64,000 bases of DNA. Origin: Russula earlei (lineage: Eukaryota > Basidiomycota > Agaricomycetes > Russulales > Russulaceae). The translations under genes were made by a program, and so were the position numbers. The notes under the pieces were generated by a model. The model was not told where the DNA came from. It did no database searches and was given only the letters and a program-made list of their open reading frames with translations. The DNA lies in contig JAGFNK010000130.1 in the NCBI GenBank assembly GCA_025769875.1, forward strand, positions 1 to 64,000, given 5' to 3'. Below, one piece after another: positions 33,934-45,915 of this stretch. How positions within the stretch are numbered: position 1 is the stretch's first letter; each line of letters starts with the position of its first letter.

Positions 33934-35396
33934 CTAAAGCTTCCCCTTCACACTCGCCTCGCGGACGCGCACCACCACCTTACCCCACGTCTTCCGATCC
34001 TCGAGGTCTTTCAGGGCGTGCGAAAGCGTCTCTAGAGTGTAATGACCTTCGTACACCACCGGTTCCAGACGACCCAACGCGAACAGCGCGAGGAGCTCCT
34101 CCCATACTTTGCGTGAACGCTCGGGATTCTTCGCTGTAGGTAGGATTCAAGTTCATGGAATGGAGCGGATGGGGCAAAGTTTTCGCACTTTTGTAAGAAC
34201 CCCAGTAGATGCCAATAACCGGAAATGTGCTTCAGAAGTACCAAATTAAGAGGCAGCTACGGATGTCCAAATGAGCCCAATCAAGTCATCTGAGGGTGTG
34301 ACAACACCCACCTTCTCAATCTCACCGCCGGCAAATCCAACGACAAGCGCGCGACCACCCCATACAACGCATTTCAGCGCGTCTGCGGGGAAGTACAAAA
34401 CGGTCTCGATTCAACAAAGGACGGCGGACGTGGCAAAGGGTGATCGCACCTCTGATCATGCCAACCGGGTCATACACAACGTCGACCCCACGCCCGCCAG
34501 TAATCTTCAGCACCTCTTTCTGCCAACCCTCACGCGTATAATCGACGAGGAAGTCCGCGCCGCCCAGCGCCTGCGCCACGGAAAGCTTGGTAGGAGACGC
34601 ACAAGCGATCACGCGGGCCCCGAGCGCTACACACGGGACGCGAACGTCAGGACGATCCAGGGGTTACGGCTGACACGGATGGGAAATCGTACCTTTGCCG
34701 ACTTGGATGGCCGCCATTCCGACCCCGCCGGCGGCAGCCAAAACGAGGAGCCATTCGCCTACATGACAACGGTGAGAACCTCCATCGCTCGATCGGGGTT
34801 GAGGTACTCGGGCGCACCAGCTTGCAACTTCGCCCGGCCCACGAGCGCCTCGTAGCTCGTCGGGTATGTTACGAAGAGCCCTGCATAGGTACATACATCC
34901 GCGATTGAGTCGACTCGTAAAAAATCATAATCGCACGTTGCACTGCATACCGGCACCTTGGTCGAACGAAAGCGTGTCTGGGAGGGGCAGCACGTCGATC
35001 GGCTTGGCGACGACGCGTTCGCCGTATGAGCCCTGCGCACTCCCGAATACGCGATCGCCGGTCTTGTACGGGCTTCCTGGCGGCGCAGTGGCAACGGTTC
35101 CGGCGAACTCTGCACCAAGTACGAACGGACGAGGAGGCTGTGTCTGATACTTTCCCTGAGACTGCAAGATCTGTTGTATTCATACTATATCAGCCAAACG
35201 GAGACCGTGTTTTGCGGTACGGCACAGGGGGCCGCGCGCAGAAGCGAACAGAACGCACGTCGAAAAAGTTGACACCGGCGCTGTGCACGTCGATCAGCAG
35301 ATCATCTGAGCCAGGAGTCAGGACGGGCTCTGGCGCATCGTGGGTGAGCTTGATTTTGGACGGGTGTGCATATTCTGAGACGACAAACGCCTTCAT
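33934..35396 (-). CDS. Quinone oxidoreductase-like MDR protein
   Basis: Zinc-independent medium-chain reductase of the zeta-crystallin/QOR type, NADPH-dependent. Exon 1 (start 35396) encodes MKAFVVSEYAHPSKIKL and the catalytic-domain piece HSAGVNFFD. Next ILQSQGKYQ, FVLGAEFAGTV and KTGDRVFGSAQGSYGE. TYPTSYEALVGRAKLQAGEW follows, then the nucleotide motif VLAAAGGVGMAAIQ and GARVIACASPTKLSVAQ. DVVYDPVG is the core of the second half. The end YTLETLSHALKDLEDRKTWG leads to the stop at 33934. An apparent break at LQAG/EWLL is resolved by a normal intron (donor GTGCGC, acceptor TGTAG). The gene is divergent from the related MDR gene at 35677, with 280 bases between the starts. Confidence 0.88.
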
Positions 35397-35676
35397 GGGA
35401 ATCGAAACCCCTAGTTGTACACGTCAAGGTTGGCCGTGGAGGACATGGCCTTGCCAGACTTGCCGATATTCCATTCACGTGTGATATCCACATGTCCGTG
35501 GGATAATGGTGACAAAGCTATGATATAAGAGAGGAAGTTGGCTGGCGCACCTGGTACCCGTAAATATCACTGAGGACCATCCAAACATCCTACTGCGACC
35601 ACCATCCATATAAAGGCCCAACAGATCCGCCTGAACCCGCAGCGTACACATCAATCCACTTCCCGCGCTCAGCACT

Positions 35677-36975
35677 ATGACATCCTCTGAACAGCAAGTG
35701 CTGTGGCTTTCAGAGAAAGGTGGCCCGTTCCAGATCGCTTACAGAGAGATCCCGCGGCCAGGACCAGGTTTCGTCCTCGTCAAGATCGAATCTTGCGCCC
35801 TGAATCCGGTGGACGAGGTTAGTCAGCGCGTGGGATTGTTCGTCGACAAGTACCCGCATATAGCGGGAAATGATGGATCCGGCACCGTCGAGGAGGTTGG
35901 ACAGGGCGTTTCCTAGCCGAAAAAGGGTGACAGAGTGTACGCCTTTGTCCGAGTGCTTGCCGCGCGCTGACCCTAACCGGTCACAGCTTCTTCCAGGCTG
36001 AATTCAAAGACCACAGGGGCACATTTCAGCAATACGTCCTCGTGGACGTGCCGCTGATTGCCAAAGTAGGCCTTTCGTTTTGTCGTTCCTCCCAGGCCTA
36101 GTGTCGGGGCTGACTTTGAGGCATCGCCAGATCCCAGATAACCTGACATTTGATCAGGCGTCAACCATTCCCCTTGGCTTTACCACCGCCGCCATCGGGC
36201 TTTACGAGAAGAAGAGAGACCGTGGGGGTGCTGGGCTTGTGGCTCCTTGGCTGGAAGGTGGACGCGGCAAGTACGCTGGGCAGGCAATATATATCCCGGG
36301 TGGCGCAAGCTCCGTCGGCCAATATGGTACGAATTTACCCCGTTGTAGGCGAGAGCTTGATCATGAGGCCTGATATCGTCTCAAGCAATCCAGCTCGCGA
36401 AGCTCAGCGGTTTCAACCCAATCATCACAACCGCCTCTGCGAAGAACGAAGCCTACTGCCGTGAGGCAGGTGCCACGCACGTCATCGACTACCGCACGAC
36501 GCCGTACACTTCGGTTCCAGCTGTTGTCAAAGAGATCGCAAAGGGACCTGTTGGCGTCATCTACGACCCCATTTCCACACCAGAGTCACAGAAGGCAGAT
36601 TGGGAGATCTTGGGACCTGATGGGAGCCTTGTCCTGACGCTCCCCTTCGCAATTGATGAAGCGAAGGGCAGTCGGTGGGTCGTCCTCACGTTCGGGTCAG
36701 TGCGTCAGCCTGGACTTTCAGAGGCTCTCGGGAGAGAGATGTACGCGGCGCTCCCTGGATTGCTAGCGGACGGCTCAATCAAAGTACGTTGGTTTCTATG
36801 TGGGCTAGAGAAAGAATCTAATGCACTTCGTAAGCCTAACAAGGTCGAACTGATCGCACAAGGATTGAAAGGGATACCGGCCGGACTTGCAGAGATTGGC
36901 GGGCGGCAAAGTCAGCGGTGGGAAGCTTGTTGCACGTCCTGGAGAGACTCCTGCTTGAACGCTCGGGCTGTGTAG
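35677..36975 (+). pseudogene. MDR-family reductase (trans-enoyl reductase/ToxD-like), broken
   Basis: NAD(P)H-dependent medium-chain reductase. MTSSEQQVLWLSEKGG and the substrate-domain pattern ALNPVDEV...YPHIAGNDGSG are clear. So are FTTAAIGLYE, the nucleotide-binding IPGGASSVGQYAIQLAKLSG, ATHVIDYR and GVIYDPIS. Two lesions are seen. A TAG at 35914-35916 interrupts EVGQGVS/PKKGDRV inside an exon with the frame otherwise intact. An extra base near 36898-36907 replaces the expected ending GGKVSGGKLVARPGE, whose in-frame stop would be at 36956-36958, with an unrelated reading to 36975. Introns are otherwise canonical. Either the gene is dying or the sequence has errors. Confidence 0.78.
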
Positions 36976-37642
36976 TTACCTGTTATTGCATCGGAAGCGT
37001 AAAGCCCCATGTAACAATAGATCCAAGGTCTTGCCGCCAACCACGCGAGACTGAAACCTGTGGAAAGCAACCGTCCTCAAGCGGTTAGAAGCGAACAACA
37101 ATCACCAAGTCCCTTATAATGCAGCACTCCAGGAACTCAACACGATGAGATCGAATACACTGCATGCAAGTTCATCGTTGGAAGGGAACTGCCGGGTCGG
37201 TCGCTATCAACCAGAAACGTCACGTGCGCGCAAAGGCCACCTTCTTATGACGGATCTTATGACGGATTCACAGAAACGGAAACTGAGGCCTGAGGAGGGT
37301 GAGTGAATACACTGCCCCTAACAGCATATGCACAATGCACCGCTAACCGTAACAGTACTGTAACTAGATTGTATCTAGGTACACACTGCACTAGTTCCTC
37401 AGGCGACAGTGTTTAGACTCCAGGCAACATCAGTGCCGAAGCGGGCGTTGACAATGGATGTCGAGTCCGAGGGGGGAAACAGACTAGTTGACTAGCGTGG
37501 TCAAGATAGCTATAGGTGGTATTGGTGAGACGAGAGGGGGTGGTCATCGTCAAGCGCTCGACCTGGGAATATTCACAGCCCTGGCATCCTTCACGAGGCT
37601 GCGTTAATAGTACGTCGATCCTCCTCTCATTTTCTGCACTCC
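36976..37642. other. Upstream region of the NLR gene
   Basis: No gene. A block at about 37515-37585 resembles 43880-43955 (GGTGAGACGAGAG... and GACCTGGGAATATTCACAGCC versus GGTAAGACGAGAG... and GACCTGGGAACATCCACAGCC). Confidence 0.4.
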
Positions 37643-40600
37643 ATGTCTTCTTCTATTTTCCACTCATCTGGGTCCTCTTCACAAATTGCCGTCTTTGACG
37701 CTGCCCTAAACCTGTTTTCCCAGAAGACTGGGACGGACCTCAGAACTCACCCTCTCGCCGCCGCTCTCGAGGCCTGCCACTCTCCCGAGGCTATACTTCG
37801 TGTTCTCCGTGAGCAAGCGCACGCATTCGACCAGTATCGGAACGGAGATTGGAAAGGTCAGCTCATGCGACGCCTCAAGCCGACGGTTGATATTCTGCTC
37901 GGGCTTTCCACTAGCGGCGTCGTCGGTGAGAGTATCGGTCTGGTACGGCTTACTCGACCGTTACTTCCCCGTGCAGTATTCAACTCTTCAGATTTTTCCA
38001 CCAGCGAAGGCGATATTTGCTGGCGTTGGTCTCCTACTCGCAGTACGTATCTCCTTCTCTCGCCTCTCCTATCCGCAGTCGTGAAGTCCAAGTATTTCAG
38101 GCGGCTCAAGGAGTTGGCTCGAGCTACGATGCTCTCATGGAACTCTTTGAGTGTTTCGAACACTACCTCAGTCGACTCAAAATCTTCACTGAGATCCCCC
38201 TCACCGTTGGAGAGATATTGGTGAAGATCATGGTTGAATTACTCGGAGTGCTCGCTCTGGCAATGCAACAAATAGAGCAAGGGCGATTCAGTGTGTATTC
38301 CCTCGCTGATACCTTACCCTTTCGCTAACCATGACAAAGGGAAATTTGCAAAGAAGCTCCTAGGAGAGAAAGATATCGAGGCGGTCCTGCAGAGGCTAGA
38401 CAGACTCACGATGGAGGAATCTCGGATGACTGCCGCTCAGACCATGCAAGTCGTACACAACCTATTCAACAATATGAAGACAGTCATGGACGGTAAGCAA
38501 TCACAGTCTTACATCTGTCTCGTGCCATGCTGAATATTTGCTGACTTAGATGGAAAGGCATCAACAGATAATATCCAAATGGCTCTTGGTATGTTTTCTC
38601 AGAAGGCAAACGTCTGTAGCTGACCGCTGGTGCACCACCGAATGCAAGTTACGATACAAGAAATAGTTGAAGATCTGAATAAAATCAAACGTTTGTGATC
38701 TCCTGCAGTCGTTACGATTGAAGCCCAGCTGAGTCTATCAAAGGTGGCCAACTTCAAAAACGGGTTCACAAATGGCTTTCTCCTCCAGACTCTTCGATCA
38801 ATCATAACAACGCCCGTGAAACCCATCACTGTGAGACCGCTACGTGGTTCATTCAAAGCGCCGAATACAACGAATGGAAGACGACAGGTTCAGTTTTGTG
38901 GATCCACGGTAAACGTACGTGTCTCCTCAATTCTCCCATGGTTGTTGCTGATCGATTCTGGATTCGTAGCGGGATCAGGGAAAAGTATCTTATGGTACAA
39001 GACTAGTTGATATCTGTCAACAAAGCTGATATTCTTTACCAGTTCTTCGATCATAAAGGACGTTCAAGGAATATGCGCCACTGGATTAGCATCAGCCGCG
39101 TATCATTACTTCGATTTCAAGGACGTTGGAAAGCAGGATCGTCGTGGCTTGCTCTCCTCCCTCCTGATCCAGCTTTGCATTCGATCCCATCGTGGCTATG
39201 ACATCCTCTCAAATTTGCATGCGGTACACGATAATGGTTTACGACAGCCCAGTGATACGGATCTCATCCGGTGCCTCAAGGATGTACTTGCACTTGCTGA
39301 TCAAGGAAAAGTATACATTATAGTGGACGCGCTAGATGAATGTCCGAATTCATCTGGATTTCCAAAAACTGCACGCGAAAAGGTGCTCGATCTTTGGAAG
39401 AACTCGCAAATCTGAACCTTCCGGATCTACGGATTTGTGTTACCAGCCGACCAGAGATCGATATCAAAAATGTTGTAGAGCCCCTCACATCTCACCAGAT
39501 GTCCCTTCACGACGAAAGTGGACAAAAAGAGGACATCCTTGATTACATCAAGGCTGTTGTCCTAGCAGACCGAAAGATGCGGAGATGGAGGTTAGAAGAC
39601 AAACAGCTCGTTATTGATGCACTGTCAGCAAAGGCAGATGGAATGTAAGTAAACCCGATTACAGCGACGTCACTGGAGTCATTTATGAATTGACGCAGGT
39701 TTAGATGGGTTGTTTGTCAGCTGGATATGTTGCGCCGGTGTTTCCCTGCAAGTCTCCGTGACGCTCTCGAGGAATTACCCGTAACACTGGACGAAACATA
39801 TGAACGGATTCTGTCAAGCATCGAAAAGGAAAAGCGAAGGTTCGCTCGCAGGATGTTTGAATGTCTTGCGGTATCTGTTCGCCCTCTTCGTGTCGAAGAG
39901 CTCGCAGAGGTCCTTGCGATGCGTTTTGGCTCTGGAAATGTTCCTGATTATCATGTCGATTGGCGATTAGAAGACCCCTATGAGGCTGTTCTCTCTGCAT
40001 GTTCTAGTCTTATTGACATTGCCAACGTCGATGGATCACCAATCGTGCAATTCTCGCACTTCTCGATCAAGGAGTTTCTGACATCAGACCGCATTGCCAA
40101 GGCAGAAACGAACGTCTCCCAATATCACATTGACTCCGTGTCTGCGCATACAGTTCTTGCGCAGGCATCTTTCAGCATTCTATTTCATCTCAGCGATCGG
40201 GTCGACAAAGAGAAGATCGAGGGCTTTCCATTTGCTGTCTACGCCGCGCAGCACTGGGTGGATCATTGCCAATTCGAGGGCGTATTTTCAAGGATCCAGG
40301 ACTCAGTGACGCGTCTGTTTGACGTGGACAATCCTTCGTTTGCAACATGGACTTGGATATACGACATCGATTATCCTCTTAAAACCCACATGTTCACAAC
40401 GTACCCGATGAGACCAGAAGCAGTCCCATTATACTATGCCACACTCTGTGGATTCCGTGGCTCTGTTGAGCACTTGATCGCCACCCGTCCTGAAGATATT
40501 AATGCAAGAGGAGGCTACCATGCCACTGCGTTGAATGCTGCGGCTTTCGAAAGGAAATTTGGAGATCGCAGAGCTGCTGATTGAAAACGAAGCGGACGTA

Positions 40601-42352
40601 GGAGCCTTGGATCACCAAGGATTGAATGGATTGCACTTGGCATCAAGAAATGGACGTCGTGATAACGTGGTGTTCTTTCTGGAACACCATGTAGACGTGA
40701 ACATAAAGGACCTGGTGGGGAATACTCCCTTGGGGATGTCATCACAGATGGGAGAAGTCAATATTGCAAGGATACTTCTGCAGTACGGAGCTGCTGTGGA
40801 TGCTTGTAACAACATGAGTCAAACCCCACTGTACTCAGCATCACAACATGGACACCTGGAAGTCGTGCGATTATTGATTCAGAGCGGTGCAGCGGTCGAC
40901 TCCCGTGAAATCGGTGGTCGGACTCCATTGTTTGCTGCATCACGACATGGATATCTGGACGTCGTACGATTATTGATCCAGAGCGGCGCAGCAGTCGACT
41001 CCCGTGAAAACATTGGTAGGACTCCGTTGTCTGTTGCGTCAGGGTATGGACATCCGGACATCGTGCGGCTATTGATCAAGAGTGGCGCAACAGTCGACCA
41101 TCGTCAAACCGATGGTTGGACTCCGTTGTTTGAAGCGTCACGGTATGGACATCTGGACGTTGTGCGGCTATTGATCCAGAGTGGCGCAGCTGTCGAACCC
41201 CGTGAAATCGATGGTTGGACTCCGTTGTTTGCAGCGTCGCTATATGGACATCTGGACGTCGTGCGGCTATTGATTCAGAGTGGTGCAGCCATCGACTCCC
41301 GTGAAAATGGCGGCTGGAGTCCACTACATGCAGCATCACAATCTCAACATATGGGCATTATCCAAGAATTGCTCTACCAGAATGCCAATGTAAATGCACA
41401 GGCAGCCGACCACTCGACTCCACTGCATATTGCATCAGCTGTGGGAAATCTCAGTATCGTAGCGTTGCTGATCCAGTCAAGTGCAGAAATCGATACGAAG
41501 ACTATTGCGGATGAAACTCCACTGATTCTAGTCTCCGGTGTTGGCCATCTTGAGATCGCGCGATTGCTCCTCCAAAGTGGCTCGAACCCGAATGCCCAAG
41601 ATAACTTTGGGTGGACTCCTTTGCACAGGGCCGCCCACCATGGGCATTTGGACACAATAAAACTCTTATTCAAAGTAGGAGCGGATCTCCACTTGAGAAA
41701 CGGAGACGATAGGACTCCCCTGGACATTGCGTCTGAAAGCAGGAAGTGGGAGGTGGCAAGCTTCCTAGCCTCGTGCGTGGGAACAAATTGGGATGACATT
41801 GATCCAGCATCTCGGAACTCGCTTCCAGATGCCGTGCCGTCGTCACTCATCCCTGAGGACGATGTGGTCCCATCAGGCATCCAAACGACTTCGCTGTATG
41901 CTGCAGAGGGAAATGTTGATGTCCTACAGTGGCTACTTGACCATGGGGCAAATGTGAACGAACGCAACGAAGCACACGAGAGTCCGTTATTTGTAGCATC
42001 ATCAATGGGAAAACTCGAGGTTGCGAAGGCGTTAATCAAGAGTGGCGCAGATGTGAATTGCCGGACCAATAATGGGTGGACTCCGTTGCATCGTGCATCG
42101 CGATACGGACGTCTAGACATTGCACGATTGCTGCTTGACCACGGCGCCAATGTGAACCCAAAGAAGCAGGATGGCTGGTCTCCGTTACACTTGGCTTCGG
42201 CGAATGGTTTCACCGAGCTGGTTCAGCTACTACTCGACCGGGGAGCAGACATAGAAATTAGAAACGACGAAGGTCGGACTGCGTCTGACGAGGCTTTACG
42301 GAACGGAGAGTCGATGATTGCAGCGTTATTGTCTCAGCACGTTTTATGTTGA
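37643..42352 (+). CDS. NLR: Goodbye domain, NACHT-type NTPase, ~19 ankyrin repeats
   Basis: A fungal STAND/NLR receptor of the kind linked to self/non-self recognition and regulated cell death. The N-terminal Goodbye domain (PF17109) is seen as ALNLFSQKTGTDLRTHPLAA, IFPPAKAIFAGVGLLLA, AAQGVGSSYDALMELFECFE and KKLLGEKDIEAVLQRLD. Then a linker with KWLSPPDSS and TTGSVLWIHG leads to the P-loop GSGKSIL; Walker B is IIVDALDECP and the sensor ICVTSRPE. LPVTLDETYERIL and VQFSHFSIKEFLTS end the NTPase part. About 19 ankyrin repeats follow from ~40420. Two single-base breaks exist. Near 39391-39400 one T seems missing (VLDL/EELANL). Near 40541-40550 one T seems extra (NAA/SKGNLEIAELL). As written the protein would be split into three, so function depends on whether these are real. 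Confidence 0.85.
40835..41330 (+). repeat. Five near-identical 99-base ankyrin units in tandem
   Basis: Units share the pattern TPLFAAS(R/L)YGHLDVVRLL followed by IQSGAAVDSRE, with few changes between them, whereas the flanking ankyrin repeats are far more diverged. The DNA also repeats (GTGCGGCTATTGATCCAGAG and variants). This indicates recent unequal expansion inside the gene. Confidence 0.85.
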
Positions 42353-43283
42353 ACGTAAGTGATTATCAATGGTTGGATACGCTGTTCATTCAGAGCATAT
42401 TGGACCAGAAAGCAGCCACGAGCTACCCTGTGAACGAAGATCTTGCACAAAACAAATATTCAATTATTTTACCGTAAGAAAAGAGCGGACCGCGGAAGAA
42501 GAATCGTCTGTTGTAAACATGGGGATTTGGTTCGGTGCTCATGCGTGCGACGCTTACAAGGCATGGCGCTAGCTACATACAATGTATAGCTCCGTGTCTC
42601 GCGCATGGGACACGAACATTTGAATGTATTTTCACATATAACTATATATCTAGGCGCCAGAAATGGAAAGGACTGGGACATAAGTCACCTCAGGGTCTCG
42701 CATGTGGGACACAAAACACTGATGGACTCTCGGGGGGGGGTTTAGGGGTAAAGACATATATAAGTGAGGCCTTAGGGGCCGTGTCCACAAAACGTCAAAA
42801 CGCCATCGAGAGTTTTCGAGAAAGACCACTGTGCTTTGGGCGCGCGCACTAAGGTAGTGTGTAGCTGTCAATTTAAACATAAGTGATCTATGATTGGGTA
42901 ATTATCAGTTAATCAAGTGAGTGGAAGGCGGTGACATGATTGTCGATGGTGCGCACTCCCCGGATTTGTGACATTGTCAGCCGCGCCGCAGTGACCCCGA
43001 TCCCAGTTTCGACCTTCGAGGCTGGACAAGCGAAGCACGAATACATGGAAAGTGCCACTCTATAACGAGGTGATGTACCAGTGTAGCGAACCCGGAAAAA
43101 AGACGCTTGAGTTCGTGAGGACAGACGATCAGAGTGACAAGGGAAGAGAGCAAGCTAAGACTTGAGAGACAGCAGACAAGGATGGACGGCAACTGAGAAT
43201 CAACTAGATTCAAAACCCGAGACAGTGCTCAGGGGTGAGAACAAACGGGCGTCCTGCACGTGATTAAATTGCCAGGAGACGAG
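42353..43283. other. Intergenic, no gene seen
   Basis: Two similar short blocks, GTCTCGCGCATGGGACACGAA near 42596 and GTCTCGCATGTGGGACACAAA near 42693, are the only structure noted. Confidence 0.4.
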
Positions 43284-43824
43284 ATGAATCAAAGCCTCCG
43301 TGTCTCTCCCATTTCCACGTTCCACTTTGTGCTGCCTCTTTGTTCGATAGGCGTCCAACGCGTCCTTCAACGGTGGCCTCGACCTCGGGACATCACTTTC
43401 CGGCTGCTCTCTGAACGTTCCACAAATTCCAGCGGCGTTTGATTTAGTTGATCATTCGGGCGGCGCCCACCTGGTCTGCAATGTTCGTGCTATAGGTCAC
43501 TTGCAGGTAGGTTCCGACTTCGGTGCGCGACCCATGACGGGGTCCCCCAATAGCCCTTTGATCGCCTAGTGTTCGTTCTTGACACGAACCGACAGATCGA
43601 AGTCGATTATTTTCATATAATCATCGACTTCGATCTGTCTGGAAGGTCGTTCGCGACCCACTTCGTCGATGACTCTGCTCTCATGTTTGAGATCCAGGTG
43701 GGCAACTCATCACTCGTGTAAAAAGCTAATTCCCCTCCAGGAATTTCCTCCGGGAATGATGTCACCGATTCCAGAAAGCCTCCGCGAACTCATGGTAGTC
43801 CTCGAGAGTGGTCCTCCGACATAA
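43284..43824 (+). CDS. Unrecognised small protein, four exons
   Basis: Joined by hand. Exon 1 gives MNQSLR. After an intron ending GATAG come ASNASFNGGLDLGTSLSGCS and FDLVDHSGGAHLVCNVRAI. After an intron from GTCACT to CCTAG comes VFVLDTNRQIEVDYFHIIID and then ATHFVDDSALMFEIQ. The last exon is EFPPGMMSPIPESLRELMVV and ends SGPPT at 43822-43824. All introns are GT-AG and in frame. It is about 118 residues, acidic, with no known motif to my eye. The second coding block contains a perfect DNA inverted repeat (43591-43639). Confidence 0.5.
43591..43639. repeat. 17-bp perfect inverted repeat
   Basis: The arm GACAGATCGAAGTCGAT (43591-43607) is the exact reverse complement of 43623-43639, with a 15-base loop rich in A and T. 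Inner GATTAT/ATAATC can pair instead. It lies in coding sequence (QIEVDYFHIIIDFDLS), so it may be chance, a terminus remnant or an RNA hairpin. Confidence 0.85.
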
Positions 43825-44572
43825 AGATTTTTGGGGATGGTAGTGTCGACTATGCGATGTAGTTCGATCGTATGGTTGGACAGCATTGGTAAGACGAGAG
43901 AGGGATGCTGGTGTGGCCGTTGTCAGACCTATGCCTACGACCTGGGAACATCCACAGCCACAGCCGCGCCACGCGTCGGATTTGACCTCCCTCCTTACAT
44001 CCCCAAGTCAAGAACACGCCAAAGCACCAACGTAGCCGAGGGTTGCTTATCATCAGATCCTGGAAGAGAAAAAACTGTATTTCGGTCCAAATGCTTCCGC
44101 CTGGCAGTGACGTGGCTCCGTCGATTATTCCTTTCACTCCCCGTCCATCTCCGAACGGGATCTGTCCTCCTCCTATCTCTCTAACGTCATCGTTGAACCA
44201 CGCAAGGTCCCGGACATCTTTGTGGTGGCCTAGCGAAGGGATCATCGCCATTACACGTGCTGGCACTGCACAGGTACCGTTTGCTTGTCTGCCTCCATTA
44301 CCTCCAGCCCCAGTGCAAGAACTCACACTGGGTGGAGGGGATCCAGCACGGTGGCTGCGAGAATGGAGACACAACTGGAGCCTAGAATCGCTGAGCCAGT
44401 TCTAGGACTTGGATCAGGCGTGGCTGAGCTGTGGTCACAGTCATCCTGGCTGGGCACAGGTGCTCCTCAGCTATCGACGACCTCTCTGTCGGCCCATAAT
44501 CCTAACCAACCCCCGTCTCCTACCTATCGCCATCCTCCTCCTCTTACGTTACCTCCACTTCCTCTTTTCCCG
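43825..44572. other. Open frames on both strands, no confident gene
   Basis: A minus-strand stretch around 44070-44220 reads KDVRDLAWFNDDVREIGGGQ and onward like protein, while plus-strand frames are Pro/Ser-rich. I could not build a gene from either. Confidence 0.3.
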
Positions 44573-45250
44573 TCATCCCGCCTGCTTGAGCGCTCCGGCT
44601 CGCTCCTGTTCCCACTGCACCCGTGCGACACTTCTTGCATTCTATCGGAGTGCCAAGATTCGTTGTGCACCCCTGAAATTTTTGCGTTGTACATGCGCCT
44701 TACCTGCACTCGCTTCTTTTGCTCTGCCTCGCTTTGCCTCCTGGCCTCCGCCCGCCTGTAACCTGCCTTAACGTCCGGGTTGGGCCTTCCACACGATGCG
44801 TCGTTGATCCCATGTCGGTAAAAGTGCGATAGGGAGCCGTGGAGCCGCACCAGCGCCATTCTTCCGTGCATCGGTCCCCACATTGTCGTGGAGAAGCTGG
44901 TGCGTTCCACACCGAGAGCGGTGAGGTACAGTTTAGGGCTCGGGATCGGCTACTCATAACCTACCTTCTATCTTGTCGCTGATGATGATATCACCCTTTT
45001 GTACTCTCGGTGCTTTCAGTGTGTTCGGCTGGCCTGGGCTGTTATTGGAGTCTGCGCTCTGACTTGCGCTGCGGCGACCCTTCGCATTACGGCGCGCAGA
45101 ATGTATCCGCGCAAACACGACAAGGTCACGGTATGACGTCGAGGACTGAGAGGAGAGGTGAGAATCGCGATATCGGTGGTGAGTACTTCGCCGCGTTGTG
45201 CTGCATACATGATTTCATGTCCAGAGAAATGCTTGTTTCTGCTCGATGAG
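44573..45250 (-). CDS. Unrecognised gene, exon structure unresolved
   Basis: On the minus strand a frame near 45150-44975 reads RDLVVFARIHSARRNAKGRR, then NTLKAPRVQKGDIIISDKIE before a donor GTAGGT. Downstream, a frame with TTMWGPMHGRMALVRLHGSL and the helical GYRRAEARRQSEAEQKKRVQ joins through a GT-AG intron to WEQERAGALKQAG and a stop at 44573-44575. The phase between the two parts does not fit the nearest acceptor, and other frames across 44750-44890 are also open. I recognise no family. A real gene is likely here but its protein is uncertain. Confidence 0.3.
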
Positions 45251-45915
45251 AAGTAAGGCTTTATTGCATGATGATCGATTGACAAATAATATCGACAGGC
45301 ACGCCCGTCGCACAACAGAGTGAAAAGGAGGACAAAGTTTGGAGAGTAGTCCCGGAGCAGAGAGGGCACATAAGTGGCAAGTTCAATAAGGTGTGCACAC
45401 GTTGCTGCGTGATGTGAATATTTTCGCTACCGATGTCTCCAGGATTAGTTGTGAATAGAAAGACCTTTCACGCTCTGTAGTGCTGACGATGGCCGCCTGG
45501 GTCCCTGCCACACCCGCCTTGGACTACGCTCAAAGAGCGTTACGTTCAGGACTTGACAAGCCATAAGAGAAGATGTGTACAGTACTAGACATTCATTTCC
45601 CGTGAGTGTAACTCTCCGACTAGTGACGCACATACAATCATTATTCCCGTGTCTGCATTCAAAGAGGTCTCAATGCATCCTTGTGACCCTACCGTGACGA
45701 TCCGCCGCTACGATCCTCGAGATTATGATATGTGAAAGATATCTGCATGATAAGGCATAGAGATACCAAAAAGTGGACTCGACCGTCGAACCTTAGCGAC
45801 ACCGTTGACACTGCCATCTACACAAAAGGGGGTAGGACGGAGGTCAGTTAGTATCGAGGCTCCGAGAAAGAAGCAATCCTGAGAATTTATGCTTTCACGT
45901 CTTCGGAGCAGTGGC
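45251..45915. other. Intergenic, no gene seen
   Basis: Between the unresolved minus-strand gene and the 3' end of the METTL16-type gene. Nothing recognised. Confidence 0.4.

Noticed and set aside
34735..34840. Apparent frameshift in the first MDR reductase before its nucleotide motif
   Set aside because: Resolved by a normal intron (GTGCGC...TGTAG) that joins KLQAG to EWLLVLAAAGG.
38990..39055. Apparent stop just after the NLR P-loop
   Set aside because: A GT-AG intron (GTACAAG...TTACCAG) removes it and joins SIL to IIKDVQGICATGL in frame.
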